The translations under genes and the position numbers were made by a program. DNA of 64,000 nt from NCBI GenBank assembly GCA_933207985.1, contig OW240920.1, positions 128,269,937 through 128,333,936 on the forward strand, in the 5' to 3' direction. Below, one piece after another: positions 54,940-64,000 of this stretch. Each line of letters opens with the position of its first letter. Positions within the stretch are counted from its first letter, which is position 1. The DNA is from Pelobates cultripes. Lineage: Eukaryota > Chordata > Amphibia > Anura > Pelobatidae. The notes under the pieces were generated by a model. The model was not told the origin of the DNA. It did no database searches and was given only the letters and a program-made list of their open reading frames with translations.

Positions 54940-56150
54940 TCGCCCGAGTACCATGGTACTCCATCGGTATGCACACGGCTCCCGCCCTTCCTCATTGGAG
55001 ACAGTGTTCACAGGGACACTCTTGGGTGGGTCGGGAATTAGAGCCCGGGGAATCACTGGGGAATCACTGAACTCCCGTCGAGCGGGTTTACCTTTCTTTT
55101 TGGGAGGGAGAGCTGCGGGGGGATACGCGACACCCAGGGGGAACGCAGCAGGATACTGCCCTGGATAATCATACAATGTTTGACCCATGACACCCACACC
55201 AGACAACCCCCCCCCACCGCAGCATTTGGGAGGCCGGGTCACGGGGAAGCTAAAAGGGGGAGAAAGCATGGATAGTTCTGGGGACCAAAACTGGTCCATG
55301 TGTCTCAGCCTACAGCGGAAGATATGGGAGCTGCCCTGTTTCACTTTCCAATGCCAGATGGAGACCCATCCAGCCCTTGGTCTCTGGGTTATCCTGCTTA
55401 ATATACGTATGTGTTGCCCGTACAGGCACCGGAGATCTCTATTCTGCAATTTACAATAGATTATTATCATGTTGGATCACGGTTACTATACTCTGCGGGG
55501 AGGGAGGGGGGTAATTACTGCTTTTATAACTGATCTCATGAGACATGAGGGTCCACATTGGTGACGGAACTACCCCGGGACTCCCTTGACATGGAATTGT
55601 ACCGACTGCCCCCTGTCGACAAGGGATACCGGTTGGCATCACCGGACTACCCCTCATGAAACCTGACAGTCGGACCTGATTGGACGAGTATACCGAGCCC
55701 CACCTACATGAAGTACACGCAACCCCACACACCAGAGAGGCCATGTGTAACTGGGGACTGGTTAGAGGGTAGCTCCACCTGGCATACTTGCGCCCAGACA
55801 GCAAAACGTAAATCCCCGCCCCTCTTCAGTTTGGCTAGCATTACGACCCCCCTGCACTAAACGAGGCCACCCTTTACTCATATACACCCTTAATAGCTTG
55901 TCAGAATGGGCAGGGTGTGCATTCTGGACGTGGACACATGGGGGGAACTGCGGCAGGAGGGGACATAGCTGGGTCAACTCTGGGGAATACAGTGCTAACA
56001 GGACAGTCATGGGGAGGTTGGGGGAAGACACTTGGGGGTGACGTGGGACGGCATTGCCTGGGGGGATGGGATGTGGACCGCATGGGGGCGAACGGTCCTG
56101 GACATGGGCGGGAATGGGGAGAGGAAGGGGGTGCTTACGCGATGTTATCA
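54940..56150. other. Unidentified segment within the LINE
   Basis: This replaces or interrupts ORF1. The minus strand carries two adjoining proline/serine-rich open frames (55470-54913, 185 aa, and 55804-55451, 117 aa) without a domain I can name. It could be an inverted piece of another retroelement or the LINE's own spacer. Confidence 0.35.
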
Positions 56151-56759
56151 TGATGTTTTGTTTTACATCGTTTTGTTATTCTGTTCTCTATGCATAATTA
56201 CAATTGTCAATCAAATCACTCTATTTAATGTGTATGGTCAGCAATGAAGGGGTACTATGTGGATTGGACCTACCTGCTTCTAACACACTTGACACCACCT
56301 GGCTGGGTACTAGGCCCCACACCTCAATCCAAGCTCGTGCTTATATCCAAACGGCAGAGCCCTGTGGGACACTGTCACCTGGTCCGGTTACCAGGACGTG
56401 TACTCAGAGCCACCCGCCGTAGCACGAGACACCCCTCAGGGGTGGTCCTCACGGGGTACTTCTCACCCCGGCATCAGTGCCTGTGGGACCCGGCAACTGA
56501 CTATCTCACCTTCTTTTCCACCTTCTTGTCTCATCCCTCTTTCCTCCCTAGCTTTCACCACTCCCTCTCTGTCCTTTGGTTCCCCTCTGCCTCCCTCCCC
56601 TACTGACCCGGTGGACTCCCTGTTTTCTTCCCTCTCCCTGCTTTTGTTGGTCCGCTCCCGGGGGGCCAGTGAGGGGTGGTGAGAGGGAGGGAAGCCTAAC
56701 ACCACAAAAAATAAATAAATCACAGCATGCATTCTGAGTCCACCTGCTGCGGGAACCGA

Positions 56760-57490
56760 AGAAAAGACACACTTCGGTTGCGATGCTCCAAGAAACGCAT
56801 TTCAGAACGGGGGCCGCTCCCAAGCTTCAGAACAAATCCTACCCGATAAACCATTTTTGCAATCATCCACCAGCCAGGAAAGCTGGAGTAGCAATTTTAT
56901 TAGCGGCGGACCTGGAATTCAAAAGCTAGATAGCATTGATGACCCACAGGGACGATATCTCTTCCTGAAAGGAGTAATTGCGGGCAAGATCTATACCTTC
57001 GCCAACGTCTATGTCACCAATAAACGGCAAGCCCAGTTCCTGAGGGGAACACTGGCCAAACTGAATGCCTTCTCTGAAGGAGCCCTAATTCTGGGGCGGG
57101 GACTTCAACGCTCCGCTGGATCCCATTATGGACTCCTCGACAGGACACAGTAGCATCACCCAACTTAATGTACGTTCTATTAGGAGAGCGTAGGATGACA
57201 TAGGCCTTGTAGATTGCTGGAGGACACTCAACCCCACTGTGAAGGACTTCATCTATTATTCTGCACTTCATGACCGGTACTCCCGCATCGATTATATCTT
57301 TATTAGACAAAGGGGGCTCTCGTGATTGCTGTCTGCCAAAATCGAGGCTGCTACCTGGTCTGACCACAGCCCCGGTTGTAGTAGAGCTCAAATCCCCATT
57401 CTTTCGACCCTCCACATGGACGTGGAGACTCAATGAATCCCTCCTCCTGGATCCTGGAGTGCGGGGCCAGGTATCCCAGGAGTTGGATCT
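56760..57490 (+). pseudogene. LINE ORF2 endonuclease domain
   Basis: Motifs in shifting frames: MLQETHFRTG (about 56785), AGVAILLAAD (about 56890), a GGDFNAPLDP equivalent around 57095 split by an extra base, SRIDYIF (about 57285) and WSDHSP (about 57355). These are the metal-binding and catalytic regions of apurinic-type LINE endonucleases. Confidence 0.82.
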
Positions 57491-57806
57491 CTAATTTCAG
57501 GATAACGCAACGCCGGACATATCCCCAATCTCAGTCTGGGAGGCCCACAAGAGTGTCCTCAGGGGCACGTTAATTCGGATAGCAGCACACAAAAAGAAGA
57601 TGGCAATGCGGGAGATGGCGGATCTATATAAGTTAATATCAGATCTAGATATTATAGGCGTTATATCCACTTTCCCAACCGATATTGCAGAAGAGTTTAA
57701 AGCATTCTATCAATCCCTGTAAAACCTCACGTTCACCGATGACTGTAGAACAACGGAAACGGAAGAAGCCTGTGCACAAGAATACCTCCACAATACAATC
57801 GAGACA

Positions 57807-58640
57807 ATGATACCATCAGCCACGGCGGACGCACTAGATGCCCAGATTACTGAGGAGGAGCTTGCGGCGGCCATGAAGGCAACTAAAACGGGAAAGGCGC
57901 CAGTCCCCGACGGTTTTTCCATGGGTTATTACAAGGCCTTTTCAGCGATACTCTTGCCGTGGTTAACAAAAGCCATCAATGCAGTCGCGGAGGGGGGGAA
58001 TTTTGGGTCGGAATCCCTGGTGGCTACAATAACTGCCCTCCCAAAGCCCAGGAAAGAACCGACAATATGCGGCAGCTATCGCCCGATATCCCTGCTGAAT
58101 GTGGACACTAAACAGTTCACAAAGGCGCTCGCTACTAGGCTCCAATCTGTTCTTCCCTCCTTGATACACGCGGACCAAACAGGATTTATACCTGGATGAG
58201 AGGCACGTGACAGCACCTTACGGCTGTTCGTGATACAACACCAGGCAAGGAAAGCCCAGCAACATCTCCTCTTGCTCTCCACAGACGCTGAAAAAGCGTT
58301 CGACCGGGTGAAATGGCCTTACATGTTCGCTACCTTGAATAAAATAGGAGTAGGGCAGAGCCTCCTTACGTGCCCAGAGCCGCGGTGCAGGTTAACGGGG
58401 CCCTCACTGACGATTTCGGGATCTCCAACTGAATGAGGCAGTGATGTCCCCTGTCCCCACTACTGTTTGCCATATCCCTGGAACCCTTACTCCAGACAAT
58501 CCGCCAACACCCGGACATCAGGGGCTTCCCTTGCAGGGAACTGACCATAAGGTCGCCGCTTATGCGGACGACCTCCTCTTCTTCATAACGAGCCTTCGGA
58601 TTACAATGCCTTGTAATTTGAACGATTTTGTAAGGCTTTA
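57807..58640 (+). pseudogene. LINE ORF2 reverse transcriptase
   Basis: The frame 57807-58199 has KTGKAPVPDGFSMGYYKAF, YRPISLLNVDTKQFTKALA and HADQTGFIPG, then a stop where Arg is expected. It continues with DAEKAFDRVKW (58287), RT motif A, and after frameshifts AAYADDLLFF (58560), the catalytic motif C. Confidence 0.85.
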
Positions 58641-59168
58641 AGCTAAATCTATCTAAATGTGAGGTGCTAAACGTTACAGCACCCGAGGGGGAATATGTGG
58701 CTCTGGACTCACTGTTCCCATTCCAATGGTGCTTTCAAAAAATGAAATACCTCAGAATCTAGGTAACCCCGAAACCCAAAGGACTTATATCACCATAATT
58801 TCGCCCCCCTGCTGAAGAAGTTATTGGCGGACCTAGAAATATGAGCAAACTCACATGTATCGTGGCATGGACGGATAGCAGTACTAAAAACTAATATTTT
58901 ACCAAGGCTCCTATACCCATTCCAGACGATACCGCTAGCTGTACCAACAACCTTCCTCTCCACGTTAAAATCTGCAGTCATTTGATATGTGTGGCGGGGG
59001 GACAGGTCGAGGCTCCGACATGACATATTTATCTGCCCAGACACCGAGGAGGCCTCGCATTGCCTGATTTTAAGAAAAACCATCAGGCCACGGTCTTGCA
59101 GCGCATAGTGGAATGGCACATGAGCCCGCAGCAAAAGCAATGGGTGGCTATCTGGGGGGTGGGGATCG

Positions 59169-60180
59169 ATGTGTGCCGCTGGGGAGGGACTGATGGAGCA
59201 GACACTATATAGTTGGAGACTCATAAGGGAGCAACCTCAGATCTCACCCACCTCGAGCCCGCTGCTCCCTATTACCCACAACCACGCAGTGGGGGGAGGA
59301 CTCCCACCGCCAGCATGGCCCTTTATAGAAGGTCGCGAATATGTTCCCATACACACGATTTTACAGGATGTGGAGCTACGGACCCTGCATTCCTTGCTAG
59401 AGGGAAAGCCCCGGACCCGCCTGGCTGTATTCTGGTATATGCAAGTGAAGCATTACTATAACACCATGCGGAATAAAGAACACCTACATAGGAACAGAAC
59501 CTGGTTCGAGAATTTTGCGAAAGGGGCACACCAATTGAGAAGGCGATTTCAACACTATATCAGTACCTCCTGACAGAACACTTAACATCGAACGCCACCT
59601 TTCTCAGGCACTGGGAGGAACTCCTAGACACGACCTTCACACCCCAACAGTGGGACAACGCACTACTTTGGCAACATAAAAGCTCAATTAGTTCGCAATA
59701 CCAGGAAACAAATTATAAACTGATTGCACTCTGGTATAGGACACCAGCCCTTCTCCACAGAATTTTCCCGACGACTCCCCCTACATGTTGGAGATGCCAA
59801 GAGGAGAGGGGAACAATAATACATATCTGGTGGGAATGCCGTGCCATCCTCCCTTATTGGGAACTGATCAGACAAAAAATAACTGAGATTCTGGGGGATG
59901 TGACTGACCGGACGGTAGCGTTGGCCCTCCTACATATATCATCGATGTCGGTGTCCTCGCACAAAAAAATCCATATTACGACACCTGCTTAATGCAGCCA
60001 AGGCTTTAATTCCGTTATACTGGAAGCGGGCAGAGACACCCCACGAGGAAGAATGGATACGCAGAGTTGAGGACGTTCATGGGGCAGAGGCGATGCGGGC
60101 GTCCCTGCTTGGAAGGAGAGACAGACACGCTGAGCTATGGCAACCTTGGTTTGTGTTTGTGTCACAGAGCGTTCAGAGAT
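59169..60180 (+). pseudogene. LINE ORF2 C-terminal region with zinc-knuckle motif
   Basis: After the frame 59169-59573, a shifted frame gives YKLIALWYRTPALLHRIFP, then CWRCQEERGTIIHIWWEC (about 59790-59845). This is the same conserved C-terminal motif seen in the minus-strand LINEs at 25450 and 28010. It ends in frameshifted sequence before the untranslated 3' region. Confidence 0.85.
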
Positions 60181-60975
60181 GAGAGCGATCATCGTGAGGA
60201 TCCCTTCGGTGGATCACGGGCTCCGCGGGGCGGGGCCGACGCATACCACCTAACCTCTGCTACTTCTTTACCTTACTCTCCCTCCCTTGCACCTATGCAC
60301 CTTCTCATCCCAGGATGCGCCAGCCTCCATATGGGGGGAGAGGGAGTACTATCTTCCCCCTTAATTCCTCACATTGGCATTCTTTAACATAAGGCACACA
60401 TCGGTCACCTGATAGACTTCTTGTAATTACAACATGTGTACCACAAAACGGTAGCTAACGTCTCCCGTGCGCATACTAGATGTAGATGTCCCACAGGGCA
60501 CCTCCACACATACGCTGGGTACTGCTATGCCACATGTGACAACAGCAACGAGGGCTCACGGGAGCAGGGTGGAGGACGGTGAACCGACAAAGGGGCATTA
60601 ATGGACGTAAGGTGCTATGCAGAGATTAGTGCTACTCCACCATAGAGCACTGCTCAGGCACATTTATACATAATGGTATTAAGCATCTGCATCTGACAGA
60701 TACATGTCGATATTTACATAATTACACAACTGTTACCATGCGTGACTGATACTCTATTACTGCGCCTTTAATGCAAGACGGACCTGCGTGTCCTGATTAC
60801 GGTTTAATGATGAGTTGGAATAGGTTGACCCTCGTAGCTTTGAAACTACAACAAAAAAGGTGTATAATAATAATAAAAAAATACAATTTAATTAAAAAAA
60901 GACGCACAACTCCGGGACTGGGGGAAAAGGTATCAACTACCGTTTCTTCTCCTCTCCTTTCCCAAACCCACTTAA

Positions 60976-62386
60976 AGCGGCACTGTCATGCCGAATTCTG
61001 TTTTTTTTTTAACCCCCCTCCCGCCTCCACTACATCCAATTGACCCACTAGTCACCCCCAAATGCCCCTAAGCCCCCCACATTACCTATTTTTAAATCTT
61101 TATTTTCTGCCCCGATCTATATTCAGGGCGCAGCCATCTTTGTGTGGGTAGGTGAAGTCCCTGTGGGACACGTCATCAGCCCACACTAGGCAGACACTGA
61201 GATTCCCGCACATGCCCAGTGAAACACCTGGACATGCGAACGGGAATTTCATCTATTCATTCATCCATCAGACAGACGAATGAGTGAATAGAAAGATCAG
61301 CCGAACAAACAAACACAATGTATCAGTGTATCTGAGTATCAGTGTTAGTTTGTTCGTGCAGGTTATTACAAGGAGGGAGCTACCGGCATGCAGCTTCCTC
61401 CTTGTAATATGTAACTATAGAAGCGGCAGGGAGCAGTGCTCCCCACCACTTCATAAGCCCCCCCAGGTCCCCCTCTCACTCTATGGGGGTCAATATGACC
61501 CCCATAATAGCACAAGGGAGATAAAAATCTCCAAAATGCCCCTACTCGCTATACCGCGAGTAAGGGCATGTCCACTAAACAGTGAGCTGTGGCTGCTCAC
61601 TGTAAAAAAACAACAACAAAAAAAAAAACAACTATTGGCCCCCACCCCTAAACAGTGAGAATGAGGGGGGGNNNNNNNNNNNNNNNNNNNNNNNNNNNNN
61701 NNNNNNNNNNNNNNNNNNNNNNNNNNNNNNNNNNNNNNNNNNNNNNNNNNNNNNNNNNNNNNNNNNNNNNNGTGAGCAGCCACAGGCTGCTCACTGTTTA
61801 CCAGACATGCCCCTACTCGCGGTATAGCGAGTAGGGGCATTTAAGTTACTAATACTAAGTAATCTTTACTCAGTATTAGTAAATGTGGCTGAAAGACCAA
61901 TGTAGGTCTTTCAGCCTTTTAGTAGATAGCTCCCTGATACCGTGGGAATTAGGGAGTTATCTACTAAGCGGCTGCAAGATGCAGCCACAGCAATGAATAG
62001 GATCAGAGTTTCATTCATTAGAATGAAATTCTGATCCGAATAAAGTGCCGAATTGCGTTCTAAAAGAAACGAACAGACTGTTGTCATTCAGTTAGAACGC
62101 AATTCGGCAGTTTAGTGTAAAGTGACAGGAAGCATCATGGGAACACAGAGGGAAGGTAAGGATCATGGGAAAATTGCTCTGACCAGCGGAAATGAAGCAC
62201 ACTTTGCTCCTCCGCTGGTCAGAGCTGGTCAAGCGGAGGAATCCTCCATAAGGCAAAGAGTCCCTACTTTGTCTTATGATTTTAAAGAAAACTAAAGAAG
62301 ACAGGAAGAAAAGAAGAACAGATCCTGAGAGAGGGAGAGAAGAGGAAGAGATTGAGGAAAGGTAAGTTCGGCATGACAGTGCCGCT
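60976..62386. mobile_element. TTAA-target non-autonomous DNA transposon
   Basis: A perfect 20-bp terminal inverted repeat AGCGGCACTGTCATGCCGAA is flanked by TTAA on both sides (60972-60975 and 62387-62390). TTAA duplications are used by piggyBac and by Kolobok/T2-type elements; without a transposase I cannot decide between them. The interior has hairpin-cassette sequences (61540-61610 and 61772-61975) on both sides of an assembly gap. Confidence 0.88.
61672..61771. other. Assembly gap, 100 N
   Basis: Exactly 100 Ns, a conventional placeholder size, so the true length is unknown. It lies between inverted hairpin cassettes, directly after minisatellite-like GAGGGGGGG. Confidence 1.
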
Positions 62387-62390
62387 TTAA

Positions 62391-62739
62391 CATCTCTCCC
62401 TCACAAACCTTCCTACTATGGGATTTATTAACCTCATAACTGGATGTTGACATACACAAAGTTTAAGACGAAAAACTTTCAATGCGTGTCAGTAAGTAGA
62501 ACAAAATTCAACTGATTAGATACAGCCTCTTGGCATAATTCTATAAATTTCAACTGTACTATTTATGTGAAGTAACAATGCATTCAAGCACTGTTTTAAA
62601 GTTTGATCTTCTGCATTCAAAAAGTTTAACACTGTATCTGTATTAGACCTTTACGAATGTATCTCACGTAGGCCTGCGAGCCAAACTTTCTTGTCAAGTT
62701 CCTTTCAATAAAACCAAAAGATTCGTAAAAAAATAAAAA
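62391..62739. other. Short unassigned stretch between elements
   Basis: No gene is seen. It lies between the TTAA element and the right part of the mariner remnant; its origin is unclear. Confidence 0.35.
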
Positions 62740-63230
62740 TTCCTGAAAAACTGAAAACATCCCAGTTCTTGCATGGCCAGCATACTCACCAGACATGTCA
62801 CCCATTGAGCATTTTTGGGATGCTCTGGATCGGAGTATATGACAGTGTGTTCCAGGTCCTGCCAATATCCAGCAACTTCGCACAGCCATTGAAGAGGAGT
62901 GGACCAACAATCCACAGGCCACAATCAACAACCTGATCAACTCTATGCGAAGGAGATGTGTTGCACTGCGTGAGGCAAATGGTGGTCACACCAGATACTG
63001 ACTGGTTTTCGGACCCCCCGTGCCCCTCCAATACAGTAAAACTGCACATTTTAGAGTGGCCTTTTATTGTTGCCAGCCTAAGGCACACCTGTGCAATAAT
63101 CATGCTGTCTAATCAGCATCTTGATATGCCAAACCTGTGAGGTGGATGGATTATCTCGGCAAAGGAGAAGTGCTCACTAACACAGATTTAGACAGATTTG
63201 TGAACAATATATGAGAGAAATACACACACT
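62740..63230 (+). pseudogene. Mariner/Tc1 transposase C-terminus and right terminal repeat
   Basis: The frame from 62765 gives VLAWPAYSPDMSPIEHFWDA, containing the third acidic catalytic residue region (PIEH) of Tc1/mariner transposases. A nonsense codon interrupts it at about 62839. It then continues to a stop at 62999-63001 after NLINSMRRRCVALREANGG. The right terminal repeat (CACAGATTTAGACAGATTTG) follows, inverted relative to 53970-54120. Upstream transposase domains are absent. Confidence 0.88.
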
Positions 63231-63303
63231 GTACGTATAAGATATATTTACAAATTTTGACTCTGTTAGTTTCCCAGAAACCACACATCTTAACTTCTTA
63301 GGC

Positions 63304-63477
63304 CAGTGGTTTCCAAACAGGTCCTCAAAGCACGCCTGCCAGTCCAGGATTTAGGGATTACCCAGTTGCGTCAAGGTGTTTTTAAATTTTATTTCTAAAA
63401 ACACCTTAAACACAACTAGGTAATCCCTAAATCCCGCATTGGTATGCGTGCCTTGAAGACTGGTATGGAAACCACTG
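63304..63477. mobile_element. Palindromic MITE
   Basis: CAGTGGTTTCCAAACAGGTC at the left pairs with GACTGGTATGGAAACCACTG at the right. The inner arms include GGATTTAGGGATTACC / GGTAATCCCTAAATCC. A clean target duplication could not be confirmed. Confidence 0.8.
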
Positions 63478-64000
63478 CTTTAGAGTCTGTGCACTTAACA
63501 CCTGCTTAATATAGCTTTAATAAAATGTATTCATTAAGTAATTAACAGCGTGTTATTTTTAATAAACTGAAATAAAGCGCTAAAACAAATAAAGTAATTA
63601 AAATAATGTAAAAACAACTATAAAATAAGAGATTAAGAAAAAGATCTTAGACTGCTGTTATATATAAAAAAAAATGTCTGTCTACCCACCTTTCAGTTAA
63701 TGTCTAGAATGGACTTCTGTTCTGCTTTCTGGAGTGGGTTTTCTGATTCTCAGCAGGAGGTGAAGGATTTGATGTCAACTCACTCATCTGTCTTCAGCTA
63801 ACAATAGTGGACTCGTGGACCAATGAGTTTTTGTTTACCAAAAATATTTTAAAAGTCTATTGGCAATAATATTTGTTTTTTTTTTTCGTTTTTTTTCTTT
63901 GCGTTATTCAAAAATATAAAAGAAAATAAGGAATGGAAGAAAAGCCACAGAGTCTACAGAGTCTCTGTTTCTTCTCTCTTTCCTTTAGCCAAATTGGTGA
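63478..64000. other. Unassigned sequence at the right edge
   Basis: AT-rich sequence ending in a pyrimidine tract and CTTTAG (63988) that could be a splice acceptor. The few bases after it are too short to judge. No third ficolin exon is recognisable. Confidence 0.35.

Larger units (their letters stand above)
54490..60900 (+). pseudogene. Plus-strand L1/Tx1-type LINE, degenerate
   Basis: In order: an ORF1 coiled-coil start (54660-54920); about 1.8 kb without recognisable ORF1 C-terminus; endonuclease (56760-57490); reverse transcriptase (57807-58640); connection and zinc-knuckle region (59169-60180); a 3' untranslated region; and an A-rich end near 60870-60900. At least six frameshifts and several stops break the frames. 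It inserted in the mariner remnant and contains an unexplained segment at 54940-56150. Confidence 0.85.

Noticed and set aside
63900..64000. Start of a third ficolin gene
   Set aside because: The CTTTAG acceptor-like end is followed by too few bases. No signal peptide or fibrinogen codons match genes A or B.

Overview
This window looks like anuran amphibian (frog) genomic DNA. It holds intron-containing vertebrate genes, a very high load of nested transposable elements, and repeat types I associate with frog genomes: Penelope-like elements with GIY-YIG endonucleases, DIRS-like elements, L1/Tx1-type LINEs, hAT and TTAA-target MITEs. The species cannot be named from the sequence alone. No bacterial features, rRNA, intact tRNA or CRISPR arrays are present.

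The host genes are two tandem ficolin genes on the plus strand. Gene A contributes only its last exon (3709-3959); the rest must lie to the left of the window. Gene B (8717-24635) is represented by six exons that join in frame into a 275-residue protein: signal peptide, two N-terminal cysteines, a short collagen-like segment and a full fibrinogen-like domain. Introns and downstream flanks of A and B are recognisably homologous (3130-3385 with 19262-19530; 3515-4130 with 24175-24822), so they arose by duplication of a genomic segment. Ficolins are secreted pattern-recognition lectins of the lectin complement pathway, so this is an innate-immunity gene cluster.

Almost everything else is mobile DNA. 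1-3100: simple repeats and TE fragments in the intron of gene A. 4100-8500: TE fragments including a duplicated DIRS-like reverse transcriptase/RNase H remnant. 8700-24400: introns of gene B, enlarged by at least five hAT-type non-autonomous insertions with 8-bp target duplications, a solo LTR and a Penelope-derived insert. 24800-31300: LINE remnants on the minus strand, interrupted by a foldback element. 31269-38571: a Penelope-like retrotransposon flanked by direct pseudo-LTRs, its reverse transcriptase split by a hAT element. 39500-46300: further LINEs on the minus strand, one split by a solo LTR that itself carries a foldback MITE. 48700-53200: a possible LTR and a 3.1-kb hAT element full of hairpins and a captured Penelope fragment. 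53970-63230: a mariner/Tc1 remnant split by about 8.6 kb of later insertions (a hAT MITE, a degenerate plus-strand LINE and a TTAA-target element with a 100-N assembly gap).

The least expected structure is a recurring cassette of consecutive near-perfect hairpins, accompanied by a G/C-rich minisatellite. It occurs inside several non-autonomous elements whose terminal repeats and target-site classes differ. Every TE coding region seen here is broken; only the ficolin exons look intact.
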